A DNA stretch of 64,000 bases from assembly GCA_023819375.1 (NCBI GenBank), contig JAMWDI010000003.1, forward strand, positions 1 to 64,000, in the 5' to 3' direction. How positions within the stretch are numbered: position 1 is the stretch's first letter; the number at the start of each line of letters is the position of its first letter. Below, piece by piece: positions 9,959 to 18,481 of the stretch. The position numbers and the translations under genes were made by a program. Under the pieces are notes generated by a model, which worked only from the letters and a program-made list of their open reading frames with translations, searched no databases and was not told the origin of the DNA. Origin of the DNA: Candidatus Omnitrophota bacterium. GTDB lineage: Bacteria > Ratteibacteria > UBA8468 > B48-G9 > JAFGKM01.

Positions 9959-10817
9959 TTTTTTCTCCAACCCTTAATTTTGCACTTCTACTTAAAGGAT
10001 TTTCATTAATTTCTTTTTCAGTAGGAGTAATTGGTTTTTTTGTTAAAATTTTTATTTCTTCTTTCTCTTTAAAAAAATTTTTAACTATTCTGTCTTCAAG
10101 TGAATTAAAACTTATAACAAGCATTCTCCCTTTTTCTTTCAAAATTTTTAAACCTTCCTCAAGCCCCTTTTTTAGACATTCAAGTTCAGAGTTAGTAGCA
10201 ATTCTCAAAGAGAGGAAAAATCTTGTTGCTGGATGAATTTTTTTTCTCTCTTTAAAATGCTTACATATAAAATCAGAAAATTCTCTTGTTGTTCTAAATG
10301 GTTTTTTCTTTCTTCTTTCTATAATTTTATTCACTATCCTTTCACAGTTTTTTATTTCACCATAATTTTTGAAGATATATATTAAATCTTTTTTGTTCCA
10401 TTTATTTAAAATTTCATAAGCAGTTAATTTTGAGTTTCTATCATATCTCATATCAAGTGGTCCATCGACTTGAAAACTAAAGCCTCTTTCTGGATCTTTT
10501 AATTGAATACTTGAAACTCCAAGGTCAAATAAAATACCATCAACTTTTTCGATATCTTTTTCTTTTAATAATTCACTTAAATTTTCAAAACCACCTTTTA
10601 TAAAAATAACATTTGAATAATTTTTTAAATTTTCCTGTGCTATTTCTATCATTTTTTCATCTTTATCAATACAAATTAATAAAATTTTCTTTCCAGATAA
10701 AAGTAAATATTTACTGTGGCCACCACAACCACATGTAGAATCTACATATATACCTCCATCTTTTAAATTGATCCATCTTAAAACTTCTTCTTTCAAAACA
10801 GGATAGTGCTGATTCAT
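9936..10817 (-). CDS. rsmH: 16S rRNA (cytosine-1402-N4)-methyltransferase
   Basis: 293 residues, usual size for RsmH (MraW). The N-terminus MNQHYPVLKEEVL and the SAM-binding loop DSTCGCGGHSKYLL are typical, followed by FDLGVSSIQLKDPERGFSF and the C-terminal NPLSRSAKLRV. It methylates C1402 in the 30S decoding centre. Its ATG overlaps the mraZ stop (ATGA), as in many dcw clusters. Confidence 0.97.
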   Translation of the reverse strand: MNQHYPVLKEEVLRWINLKDGGIYVDSTCGCGGHSKYLLLSGKKILLICIDKDEKMIEIAQENLKNYSNVIFIKGGFENLSELLKEKDIEKVDGILFDLGVSSIQLKDPERGFSFQVDGPLDMRYDRNSKLTAYEILNKWNKKDLIYIFKNYGEIKNCERIVNKIIERRKKKPFRTTREFSDFICKHFKERKKIHPATRFFLSLRIATNSELECLKKGLEEGLKILKEKGRMLVISFNSLEDRIVKNFFKEKEEIKILTKKPITPTEKEINENPLSRSAKLRVGEKNEKTEVL

Positions 10818-11251
10818 TCAAAGATCTTTTCTGAAATTTCTCCATAAAATGAAAAATGCTGGTTGTAAAAATTTTCCCAGTTTTTTTCATCCCAGATTTC
10901 TATCCTTTTTCCTGCACCAATTATTACAATATTTTCTTTTATTTCTGCATATTCAATTAATTTAGAAGGTATTAAAATTCTTCCTTGTCCATCAATTTTT
11001 TCCTTATAGGAACCTGAATAGAAAAATCTGGTAAAGATTCTTGGATTTCCTTTTGTAAAAGAAAGGTCATTTATTTTCTCTCCCTGTTCTTCAAATATTT
11101 TTTCAGTAAATACAAAAAGGCACTTTTCAATTCCTTTTGTAATATAAACATTATTACTTCCATCTTTTTTAATTAATTCTCTTAATTTAGAAGGAATAAC
11201 AACACGGCCTTGTTTATCTATTTTTCCCCTATATTCACCAAAATATACCAT
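10814..11251 (-). CDS. mraZ: Transcriptional regulator / SpoVT-AbrB protein MraZ
   Basis: 145 residues containing two tandem AbrB-like repeats: GKIDKQGRVVIPSKLREL in the first half and EKIDGQGRILIPSKLIEY in the second. Each carries the DxxGRxxxP signature. MraZ binds DNA in front of its own operon in the species studied. It is the first gene of the dcw operon, downstream of a consensus-like promoter. Confidence 0.96.
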   Translation of the reverse strand: MVYFGEYRGKIDKQGRVVIPSKLRELIKKDGSNNVYITKGIEKCLFVFTEKIFEEQGEKINDLSFTKGNPRIFTRFFYSGSYKEKIDGQGRILIPSKLIEYAEIKENIVIIGAGKRIEIWDEKNWENFYNQHFSFYGEISEKIFE

Positions 11252-11270
11252 TTCATACCTTTTTTATAAA

Positions 11271-11299
11271 ATTAAATATCCACTTTTAAATTTTGTCAA
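11271..11299 (-). promoter_or_regulatory. Promoter of the dcw operon
   Basis: On the minus strand TTGACA (11299-11294), a 17-base spacer and TTTAAT (11276-11271) precede the mraZ ATG at 11251. The spacing and the perfect -35 box fit a sigma-70 type promoter. No other promoter of this quality is seen within the cluster. I did not recognise the TGGG-type direct repeats used by MraZ in other bacteria. Confidence 0.65.
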
Positions 11300-11333
11300 A
11301 TTTTGTTTTAAAAGAGATAAATGATAATAAAAA

Positions 11334-12560
11334 TTATTTCCTTTCTTCTTCTATCTTTTTCTGATACCCACTTTCAATATATGCTTTCAGAGGGTCGTAG
11401 GGAAGGCCTTTTTCAAGTCTTGCTTTATAAACAATAGGTCTTACATCACATAAAGATATGGCTTTGTTAAATTCCCTATTTGCAAGAATTATTTCGTCAT
11501 CTTTTTGAAACTTTTCAATTTTTTCAGAATTTACAAGAATACTTCTTGCGAGAGAAATCTGTAAAGAATCTATAGAATTGAGAATTGAATGAAATCTATT
11601 TTCTCTACTACAGGCTTGATCTATCATATATGCCCAGTTTTTTTCTTCATCTTTATTACAGACTACATTTCCTTTTACAAGTTCATAGAAAATCCTTGCC
11701 ATCTGTAAATTTGGTTCAACTGATAAATCATCATCTGCTGAATATCTTGTATTGAAATGAAAACCACCATAAATATCTTCTGCTATAAGTGTTGCCACAA
11801 TCTGTTCAATATTTACTCCATGTGGATGATGTCCAAGATCTATTAATACTCCAGCATTTTTGCCAAGGGATTTTGCAAGAATATAAGAAGTTCCCCAATC
11901 AGGTATTGTTGTACTATATGTTCCAGGTTCAAAAAGTTTATATTCAATCAAAATCTTAACATCTTTTGATATTTTTTCATAACATTCTATTAAAGAAAGT
12001 TTCATTCTTTCATAGTTTCTTTTAAGATCAATTTCACCTGGATAAAGGGAACCATCTGGAAACCACAAAGTTAAAAGTTTATTTGCATATTTTTTGGCTA
12101 TTTCTGCACCAAAAATTGTTTGTTCAATATATCTTTTTCTTATTTCTTTATCAATAGATGTAAAACTTCCACGATGCGAACCTACAAGAAAATAAGTTGG
12201 ACTTATTGCACCAAGAGAAATATTTTTTTCTTTTACATAGTTATAAACATTTTCAACAATTTTAATATCAGGAAAAATGCCATCATTTGAGAAATCCCAT
12301 AAAATATGAGTTGCTAACCTTGGAGTTGCTCCTGTTAATTTATGAACAAAACTTGCATCATCTATTTTCTCATAAATATTTCTTGCAAAGCCAGGAGGTG
12401 TATAACTCCCAAATCTACCACCCCCAAAATTACCAAAAACCCAACTCGGAATTTCAACTTCAAAATTTTTAACAAAATTTAATGCTTTTTCAACTAAATC
12501 TTCTCCAAATTCTTCCTTTAACTGTTCAATTCCTTTTTCAATCCATTTCTCTATGTTCAT
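11334..12560 (-). CDS. L-rhamnose isomerase-like sugar isomerase (TIM barrel)
   Basis: 408 residues from the ATG at 12560. The protein resembles the RhaI-type (Pseudomonas/Thermotoga-type) L-rhamnose isomerases: a TIM barrel with LWFPDGSLYPGE, EYKLFEPG, IDLGHHPHGVNIEQIVA and GGFHFNTRYSADDDLS, which carry the Glu, His and Asp residues expected as metal ligands. It would interconvert an aldose and ketose; rhamnose is the best guess, and related enzymes accept several sugars. A longer open frame to 12686 runs antisense to nothing but straight through the RNase P RNA, so its 42 extra codons are rejected. The ATG is only 14 bases after the rnpB 3' end and has no clear ribosome-binding site. Confidence 0.75.
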   Translation of the reverse strand: MNIEKWIEKGIEQLKEEFGEDLVEKALNFVKNFEVEIPSWVFGNFGGGRFGSYTPPGFARNIYEKIDDASFVHKLTGATPRLATHILWDFSNDGIFPDIKIVENVYNYVKEKNISLGAISPTYFLVGSHRGSFTSIDKEIRKRYIEQTIFGAEIAKKYANKLLTLWFPDGSLYPGEIDLKRNYERMKLSLIECYEKISKDVKILIEYKLFEPGTYSTTIPDWGTSYILAKSLGKNAGVLIDLGHHPHGVNIEQIVATLIAEDIYGGFHFNTRYSADDDLSVEPNLQMARIFYELVKGNVVCNKDEEKNWAYMIDQACSRENRFHSILNSIDSLQISLARSILVNSEKIEKFQKDDEIILANREFNKAISLCDVRPIVYKARLEKGLPYDPLKAYIESGYQKKIEEERK

Positions 12561-12573
12561 TTTTATAAAAAAC

Positions 12574-12933
12574 GCTGAAGGAGTGGACCGTAAGCCGGAT
12601 TCTGTTTTAGGTGCCCATTCATCTTGGTCAAAAGTCGCCTTTTGACTCAAGCGGTCTACCCGAACCCTTTGGGGCAGGGAACCCATGGGTTCTACTTGAC
12701 CTTGCTCCGGGTGGGGTTTGCCTTGCTCTGCTGGTCACCCAGCAGACGGTGAGCTCTTACCTCGCCTTTTCACCCTTATCCACCATAAAATAATTATGGT
12801 GGACGGTATTTTTTCTGTGGCACTTTCCAGGTATTGCTACCTGTTCCTGTTAGGAACCACCCTCCCTGCAGGAGTCCGGACTTTCCTCCTGTCAGTAGAA
12901 CCTGACAGGTGGACACCCGTCCACTCCTTCAGA
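12574..12933 (-). ncRNA. rnpB: RNase P RNA, class A
   Basis: Read on the minus strand, the RNA begins with CTGAAGGAGTGGAC and ends with its exact complement, forming a 14-bp P1 helix (12919-12932 with 12575-12588). Between them are universal core elements: GAGGAAAGTCCGGACTCC (P3/P4 side), AAGGGTGAAAAGG, GTAAGAGCTCACC, ACCCGGAGCAAGG and the 3' P4 strand in AGAATCCGGCTTACGG. At about 360 nt it fits the ancestral class A form. T-rich DNA follows the 3' end, so it may terminate there. It processes the 5' ends of tRNA precursors. Confidence 0.96.
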
Positions 12934-13336
12934 ATAATAACTCTTTTTCAATGAACGTATTTGCAACTTTATCAGCAATTTTATTCTCTTCTCTTGGAAT
13001 ATATTTTATTGCAATTTTATTATACCTTGAAATAAGTCCATCTGCAATAAACTTCAATATTTTCAATTGTGGATCGGCAATTTTATATTCTTTGTTTATT
13101 TGCTTTACAAGAAGTTGACTATCACTTTTTATTTCTATTTCTTCATTTGCAAATTCTAAACATTCTATTAAAGCAAAAATTAAAGAAAGGTATTCTGCGA
13201 CATTATTTGTTGTAATACCTATGTAATTTCCTAATTTTTTATAAATTTTCCCATTTTTAAAGATTACAATCCCGTAAGCACTTTTCCCTGGATTTCCTTT
13301 TGATGAGCCATCTATATAAACTTCAATTTTGTCCAT
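12929..13336 (-). CDS. rnhA: Ribonuclease HI
   Basis: 135 residues, compact RNase HI. The four acidic catalytic residues are visible in order: Asp in YIDGSSKGNPG, Glu in NVAEYLSLI, Asp in IKSDSQLLVKQ and Asp in ENKIADKVAN. The enzyme cuts RNA in RNA-DNA hybrids. The stop codon lies inside the 5' strand of the rnpB P1 helix, so the two genes overlap by several bases and probably share a transcript. The start overlaps the stop of the upstream zinc-ribbon gene. Confidence 0.93.
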   Translation of the reverse strand: MDKIEVYIDGSSKGNPGKSAYGIVIFKNGKIYKKLGNYIGITTNNVAEYLSLIFALIECLEFANEEIEIKSDSQLLVKQINKEYKIADPQLKILKFIADGLISRYNKIAIKYIPREENKIADKVANTFIEKELLF

Positions 13337-14037
13337 TAATATAAGATTCTACTACAATTTTCACACTGAACTATTTTCTCTTTCTTTTTTACCATTTCTA
13401 CTATATAGGTAGGGAGAGACATATGACATCCCCCACAAATTCCATCTTCAACTTTGGCAATTGCTTTATTATCTTTTTTTGTTTTTCTAATTTTTTCATA
13501 AAGTTGAAAAAGTTCCACTGGTGCTTCCTCAGCAATTTTTTTTCTTTCTGCTTCTTTTAATTCTATTTCTTTTTTTAATTCTTCTGTTTTTTTCCTTTCT
13601 TCTTCAATTTTATTAGTTATCTCTTCTTTAATTTTTTTTAGTTCCTCTTCAAGTATCTTTTCCTTTTTTAAAATATCATCTTCTTTTTCCATTAATAACA
13701 AAAGTTCGTCCTCTAATTCTGATATTTTCTTTTTTGTATTTGCTATTTCAATAAGAAGTGCTTCATACTCTTTATTTGTTTTTACATTGTCAAGTTTTTT
13801 ATTTAATTCTTTTACTGTTTCTTCATAACTTTTAATTTCAAGTTCTTTTTCTTTTTTGTCAAGTTGAATTTTTTTTAGATCATTTTTTGTTTCTTTTATT
13901 TCTTTTTCTTTTTCAGCAATTTTTTTGTTTAGTTCTTTTTCCTTTTTGTCAAAAGATTTCACTTCTTCTAATTTTTCAAAAATTTCATTATCAATTTTCT
14001 GAAGTTCTATTAATTTTTCAATATTTTCACTTATCAT
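13336..14037 (-). CDS. Coiled-coil zinc-ribbon protein (COG1579 family)
   Basis: 233 residues: about 165 residues of Glu/Lys-rich antiparallel coiled coil, then a C4 zinc ribbon made of CGGCHMSLP and CENCSRILY. This is the architecture of the COG1579 (CT398/DUF164) family, whose function is not settled; roles as nucleic-acid- or secretion-associated scaffolds have been proposed. It is the first gene of the rnhA-rnpB unit and is divergent from ribBA. Confidence 0.85.
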   Translation of the reverse strand: MISENIEKLIELQKIDNEIFEKLEEVKSFDKKEKELNKKIAEKEKEIKETKNDLKKIQLDKKEKELEIKSYEETVKELNKKLDNVKTNKEYEALLIEIANTKKKISELEDELLLLMEKEDDILKKEKILEEELKKIKEEITNKIEEERKKTEELKKEIELKEAERKKIAEEAPVELFQLYEKIRKTKKDNKAIAKVEDGICGGCHMSLPTYIVEMVKKKEKIVQCENCSRILY

Positions 14038-14065
14038 TTTTTATCCGATTTTTACTTAAATTTAA

Positions 14066-14094
14066 AAATTACTACAAATTTTCTTTTAAGTCAA
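14066..14094 (-). promoter_or_regulatory. Promoter of the zinc-ribbon/rnhA/rnpB unit
   Basis: Minus strand TTGACT (14094-14089), 17 bases, then TAATTT (14071-14066), 29 bases before the ATG at 14037. The -10 box is weak. It shares the intergenic space with the divergent ribBA promoter. Confidence 0.45.
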
Positions 14095-14115
14095 ATTTTT
14101 TGGTTTTTTTTAAAA

Positions 14116-14124
14116 TGGTATAAT
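14116..14124 (+). promoter_or_regulatory. Extended -10 promoter of ribBA
   Basis: TGG immediately before TATAAT forms an extended -10 element, about 20 bases before the ATG of ribBA. No good -35 box is present. There is no room between here and the start codon for an FMN riboswitch. Confidence 0.55.
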
Positions 14125-14143
14125 AAAATTTAGACAAAAATCT

Positions 14144-15406
14144 ATGGAAAACAAAATTTTTAGTTCAGTAGAAGAGGTTATTGAAGATATTAAAAAGGGA
14201 AGACCTGTTATTGTTGTGGATGATGAAAATAGAGAAAATGAAGGGGATATTGTTGTTGCTTCTGAAAAAGTTACTCCAGAAATAATAAATTTTATGGCAA
14301 AAGAAGCAAGGGGTCTTATATGTGTTGCTTTGCTTCCAGAAAGAATAAAACAGTTAAAACTTCAGCCTATGGTTTCTGATAATACTGCCTTACACGAAAC
14401 TGATTTTATGGTAAGTGTAGATGCCAAATTTGGTGTTACAACTGGTATTTCTGCTTATGATAGAGCATTCACAATAAAACTTCTTATAGATGAAAAAACA
14501 AAACCAGATGATCTTGCAAAGCCAGGCCATGTATTTCCAATAAGAGCAAAAGAAGGAGGAGTTCTTATAAGAGCAGGTCATACTGAAGCAGCAGTAGATT
14601 TAGCAAAAATTGCTGGCCTTTATCCTTCTGGTGTTATATGTGAAATTATGAATGATGATGGAACTATGGCGCGATTGCCAGATCTTATTAAATTTGCAGA
14701 AAAACACAATCTGAAAATTATTTCAATAAGGGATTTAATTGAATATAGAAGAAAAAGAGAAAAACTTGTTGAAAGAGTTGTTGAAACATTTTTACCTACT
14801 GAATTTGGTGATTTTAAGTTGATACTCTATAAAGACAAAATAGAAAAAAATTACCATATAGCACTGGTAAAAGGAGATCTTAAACTTAAAGATGAAAAAG
14901 ATAGTGTACTTGTAAGAGTTCATTCACAATGTATAACAGGAGATATTTTTCATTCAAAAAGATGTGATTGTGGCAAACAACTTCATAAAGCCCTTGAAAT
15001 GATTGAAAAAGAAAAAAGAGGTGTTCTTGTCTATTTGCCTCAGGAGGGAAGAGGGATTGGGCTTGCTAATAAAATAATGGCTTATAAACTTCAAGATGAG
15101 GAAAAAATTGATACTGTTGAAGCAAATATAAAACTTGGATTTCCACCTGATTTAAGGGATTATGGTATTGGAGCCCAGATTCTTGTTGACCTTGGACTTA
15201 CAAGAATTCGTCTTTTAACAAATAATCCAAGAAAAATTGTTGGACTTGAGGGCTATGGAATTGAAATAGTTGAAAGGGTTCCTATTGAAATAGAGCCAAA
15301 TCCATATATTGAAAATTATCTTAAAGCAAAGAAAGAAAAACTTGGGCATTTGATAAAAATAAAAGAAAAAAGTGATTATAGTGATGAACTTGAAAAAGGA
15401 GGATAA
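14144..15406 (+). CDS. ribBA: Bifunctional 3,4-dihydroxy-2-butanone-4-phosphate synthase / GTP cyclohydrolase II
   Basis: 420 residues in two domains. The DHBP-synthase half (1-~200) has [12 protein letters not shown] and [16 protein letters not shown]. The GTP cyclohydrolase II half (~205-400) has [21 protein letters not shown], in which three Cys would bind zinc, and [13 protein letters not shown]. The protein supplies both precursors of the riboflavin pathway. It is followed two bases later by ribH. ribD and ribE are not in the window. The ATG has no Shine-Dalgarno and lies close to the inferred transcript start. Confidence 0.97.
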   Translation: MENKIFSSVEEVIEDIKKGRPVIVVDDENRENEGDIVVASEKVTPEIINFMAKEARGLICVALLPERIKQLKLQPMVSDNTALHETDFMVSVDAKFGVTTGISAYDRAFTIKLLIDEKTKPDDLAKPGHVFPIRAKEGGVLIRAGHTEAAVDLAKIAGLYPSGVICEIMNDDGTMARLPDLIKFAEKHNLKIISIRDLIEYRRKREKLVERVVETFLPTEFGDFKLILYKDKIEKNYHIALVKGDLKLKDEKDSVLVRVHSQCITGDIFHSKRCDCGKQLHKALEMIEKEKRGVLVYLPQEGRGIGLANKIMAYKLQDEEKIDTVEANIKLGFPPDLRDYGIGAQILVDLGLTRIRLLTNNPRKIVGLEGYGIEIVERVPIEIEPNPYIENYLKAKKEKLGHLIKIKEKSDYSDELEKGG

Positions 15407-15408
15407 AG

Positions 15409-15870
15409 ATGAAAATAATAGAAGGTTACCTTGATGCAAAAGGTAAAAGATTTGGAATAATTGTAAGTAGATTTAATGAATTTATATCAAAACGACTTCT
15501 TGAAGGAGCACTTGATTGTTTAAAAAGGCATAATGCTGATGAAGAAAATGTTGAAATTATTTGGGTTCCTGGAGCAGTTGAAATGGTATATGTGATTGGT
15601 AAATTATCTGAAAGTAATAAATATGATGCAATTATATGTCTTGGAGCAGTAATAAGAGGGGATACACCTCATTTTGAATATGTGGCAAGTCAAATAACAA
15701 GAGGTATATCTCAGGCAAATTATACAGGAAAAACGCCTGTAACTTTTGGTATAATCACTGCAGATAGTGTAGATCAAGCAATAGAAAGGGCAGGGACAAA
15801 GGCAGGAAATAAAGGATGGCAGGCAGCACTTTCAGCAATTGAAATGGCAAATTTGAAAGAAAAAATTTGA
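15409..15870 (+). CDS. ribH: 6,7-dimethyl-8-ribityllumazine synthase
   Basis: 153 residues, normal length. Family motifs are the N-terminal FGIIVSRFNEFIS, WVPGAVEM (substrate loop), GAVIRGDTPHFEYV with the catalytic His, and GIITADSVDQAIERAGTKAGNKG. It condenses the RibBA product with the pyrimidine intermediate and usually forms 60-mer shells. It is translated from ATG at 15409 after AAAGGAGGATAAAG and overlaps nothing. Confidence 0.97.
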   Translation: MKIIEGYLDAKGKRFGIIVSRFNEFISKRLLEGALDCLKRHNADEENVEIIWVPGAVEMVYVIGKLSESNKYDAIICLGAVIRGDTPHFEYVASQITRGISQANYTGKTPVTFGIITADSVDQAIERAGTKAGNKGWQAALSAIEMANLKEKI

Positions 15871-15882
15871 AAAGGAGGGAGT

Positions 15883-17247
15883 TTGAAAAAAATAATCATT
15901 TTATTTCTATTTCTCTTTTCTCTCTTGAAGTCAGAAAAAAAAGATGTGAAGATGATAATTTATAATCAAAATTTTGCTGTCTGTGAGGAAATGAGAGAAA
16001 CTGAAGTACCATCTGGAAAAACAGAGATTATCTTTTCAGATATACCAAAATTTATTGAACCAGCAAGTATTCAAATTTCTTTTTTAGATTTTCCTTCAAA
16101 TTTCATTATTTTAGAACAAGTTTTTGTTTCAGATATTTTTAATTTAGAGAAATTATTTTCTAAAAATATTGGAGAGAAAATTGAAATAATAAGTAAGATG
16201 GGAGAAGTTTATAGTGGAAATCTTTTATTTTATGATGGAAGAAACCTAACAATAGAAGCAAAAGATAAAATTTTGGTTTTAAATAGAGAAGATTTAAAGG
16301 AAATCAGATTTCCAAAAATTGAAGCAATTGATTTAAAACCAAAACTTAAATTTCTTATTCAAAGTGAGAAAAAAGGCTATTATAAAATTTTGCTTAAATA
16401 TATAACTTCTAACATAAACTGGAAAGCAGATTACATTGGAGAATTTAATGAAGCAAAAAATAAACTTCAATTGACTGGTTTAATAACAATTGAAAATAAA
16501 AGTGGATTGGACTATAAAAATGTTTCATTAGTTCTTATTGCTGGCGAAGTAAAAAAAATAACAGGAAGTACATCTTTAAGAAAATTTGATTTAAGTGCTG
16601 TCGGTGTAAGAGAAGAAAGTAAAGGGTTTTTTGAGGAAAGTCCAGTTTTTGAATATTATAAATATCTCTTAAAAGGGAAAACAGATATAAATGAAGGTGA
16701 AGTAAAACAAATAAAGTTTATCAGTGAAAGTGATATAAAAGTTGAAAAAAAATATGTTTATATAGGAAATATTCAAACTTACTATCACTATGATAACTGG
16801 AGAAATTTACCATATAATGAAAAAGTAGAAGTTATAATAGAATTTAAAAATGAAAAAGAGCCATTACCATCTGGAAAAATCAGAATTTTCAAAACTGAAA
16901 AAGAAGGAAGTTTCTTTATAGGCGAGGATACAATTTCTCATGTCCCTTCAGGTGAAAAAGTAAAATTATCTCTTGGCAATGCTTTTGATATTAAAGGTGA
17001 GAGAAAAATAATATCACATGAAAAAATTACAGCCAATTTTTATAAGGATACTTATGAGATAAAAATTAAAAATTTCAAAGATTCAGATATTATTGTTGAA
17101 GTTATTGAGAAATTATATGGAACATGGGATATTATTGAAAAAACTCACAATTATGAAAAAATTGATGCTTATACAGTAAAGTTTCCAGTTAAAGTTAAAG
17201 CAAAAGATGAAACTATACTTAGATACACAGTAACAACAAAATTTTAA
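15883..17247 (+). CDS. Secreted DUF4139-type protein
   Basis: 454 residues beginning at a TTG codon chosen because AAAGGAGGGAG lies just upstream and the product starts with a clear signal peptide (MKKIIILFLFLFSLLKSE). The rest is beta-rich. The segment ENKSGLDYKNVSLVLIAGEV and the C-terminal immunoglobulin-like part match the DUF4139 family. No catalytic motif is evident and the function is unknown; these proteins are probably periplasmic or surface bound. It follows ribH by 12 bases and so shares its transcript. Its stop faces the next gene's stop with only three bases between. Confidence 0.7.
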   Translation: MKKIIILFLFLFSLLKSEKKDVKMIIYNQNFAVCEEMRETEVPSGKTEIIFSDIPKFIEPASIQISFLDFPSNFIILEQVFVSDIFNLEKLFSKNIGEKIEIISKMGEVYSGNLLFYDGRNLTIEAKDKILVLNREDLKEIRFPKIEAIDLKPKLKFLIQSEKKGYYKILLKYITSNINWKADYIGEFNEAKNKLQLTGLITIENKSGLDYKNVSLVLIAGEVKKITGSTSLRKFDLSAVGVREESKGFFEESPVFEYYKYLLKGKTDINEGEVKQIKFISESDIKVEKKYVYIGNIQTYYHYDNWRNLPYNEKVEVIIEFKNEKEPLPSGKIRIFKTEKEGSFFIGEDTISHVPSGEKVKLSLGNAFDIKGERKIISHEKITANFYKDTYEIKIKNFKDSDIIVEVIEKLYGTWDIIEKTHNYEKIDAYTVKFPVKVKAKDETILRYTVTTKF

Positions 17248-17250
17248 GTA

Positions 17251-18063
17251 TTACCTTCTTTCTTTAAGAAATTCTTCAAGGTCAATATCTTTTCTAACAG
17301 GATGGTTTTTGCCAAAATAATAACTTTCAATAATATTTCCTTCTTTATCAACTGTAATAACAAATTCATCCTCATAATATATTTTATAAAATCCTTCTTT
17401 TAAATTAAATCTTCTGCACAATTCAAGTGCCAAATTACAAGGAAAATATGTATATGTATATTTAATTTCAGGGTTTGGTTTACAGAATTCAGCAATTATT
17501 TTAACAATTTCTTCTTCTTTTTTCTTTTTATCAACATTGCTTGATTTAATATTTTCTATTTTAGTCTTTAAATCTACTAATGGAGAAGCAAATTTTACTT
17601 GTGATATATCTTTTGTCAATATTGTCAAATCTTTAAGGTAAATAATTCTCCAGTCTATTTGTAATTCTTCAATTTTTGGTTTTGAAATATTCAGTATTAA
17701 TATATAACCAAGATTTAGATTTTCAAACCACTTTTTAGAATTTTCAACATTTATCTCTGTTATATTTTTTATACCAAGGAATGAACTATCAACTATTTCA
17801 AACTTTTCTGATTTGAGAAATTTTTTTATAAGTAAATTTTCAAGTTCTTTACTGATTTTTATCAAATCTGGAGAGGAATATTGAACAATAACTGTTAATC
17901 TCTTATTGCCAAATTTACCTGAAAATTCTTCCAGATTATTTAAAATTTGTTCTGAAAGAGTATCAAAACTATTTACTTTTTCTCCTGCAGATAAAAAGTT
18001 AAAAAATAGAAGAAAAATGAAAGGTGAAACCCAAAAATTAAAAAAATTTTTTTTGATTTTCAT
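17251..18063 (-). CDS. Secreted protein of unknown function
   Basis: 270 residues with a signal peptide (FWVSPFIFLLFFNFLSAG) and AAAGGAGAAA before the ATG. The segment RLTVIVQYSSPDLIKISKEL, then KSEKFEIVDSSFLG and NLGYILILNISKP, has the rhythm of the CsgG/FlgO-like 'small lipoprotein with a nucleotide-free Rossmann' group, but no lipobox Cys is present and I do not claim that assignment. It is the last gene of the dnaX-recR-lpxL-mazG transcript. Confidence 0.5.
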   Translation of the reverse strand: MKIKKNFFNFWVSPFIFLLFFNFLSAGEKVNSFDTLSEQILNNLEEFSGKFGNKRLTVIVQYSSPDLIKISKELENLLIKKFLKSEKFEIVDSSFLGIKNITEINVENSKKWFENLNLGYILILNISKPKIEELQIDWRIIYLKDLTILTKDISQVKFASPLVDLKTKIENIKSSNVDKKKKEEEIVKIIAEFCKPNPEIKYTYTYFPCNLALELCRRFNLKEGFYKIYYEDEFVITVDKEGNIIESYYFGKNHPVRKDIDLEEFLKERR

Positions 18064-18088
18064 AAAATTTCTCCTTTTAAAGCAAGAT

Positions 18089-18481
18089 TTAAATTATTTC
18101 ATTTTTCAAATATTTTTCCTTTTTCTTTATTTCTTCCCAAGATTTAACAATGTCCTTATCTTTTTCTAATTTTTTATTTCCAAAAACATGTGGATGTCTC
18201 CTTATCATCTTTTTACATAAATTATCAATAACATCATCAATTGTAAAAATATTCTTTTCACTCATTATTTGAGAATGAAATAAAACCTGCAATAGAATAT
18301 CTCCCAATTCTTCCTTCATCCCCTCATAATCTTTATCTTTAACTTCTTTTATAAATTCCTTAACCTCTTCTTTTAAATATTTTAAAATTGATTCATTTGT
18401 TTGTTTACTATCCCAAGGACATTTTTTTCTTAATTTTTCAACAATTTTCACTGCATCTTTAAAATTATATTTTTTCTTCAT
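18089..18481 (-). CDS. mazG: Nucleoside triphosphate pyrophosphohydrolase, MazG type
   Basis: 130 residues, a single MazG domain (the E. coli protein has two). Motifs are CPWDSKQTNESI, the EExxE-type metal site KYLKEEVKEFI and EELGDILLQVLFHS, then RRHPHVFG. It hydrolyses NTPs to NMP and pyrophosphate in house-cleaning roles. Its start overlaps lpxL by 17 bases. Confidence 0.9.
   Translation of the reverse strand: MKKKYNFKDAVKIVEKLRKKCPWDSKQTNESILKYLKEEVKEFIKEVKDKDYEGMKEELGDILLQVLFHSQIMSEKNIFTIDDVIDNLCKKMIRRHPHVFGNKKLEKDKDIVKSWEEIKKKEKYLKNEII

Noticed and set aside
12561-12686. Longer N-terminus of the isomerase gene
   Set aside because: The extra 42 codons lie wholly in the RNase P RNA, and family members begin near the ATG at 12560.
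12611-13118. Plus-strand open frames opposite rnpB and rnhA
   Set aside because: They are shadows of a structured RNA and of a well-supported gene on the other strand.
14038-14143. FMN riboswitch in front of ribBA
   Set aside because: The gap is 106 bases, shared with a divergent promoter, and none of the conserved FMN-aptamer segments are present.
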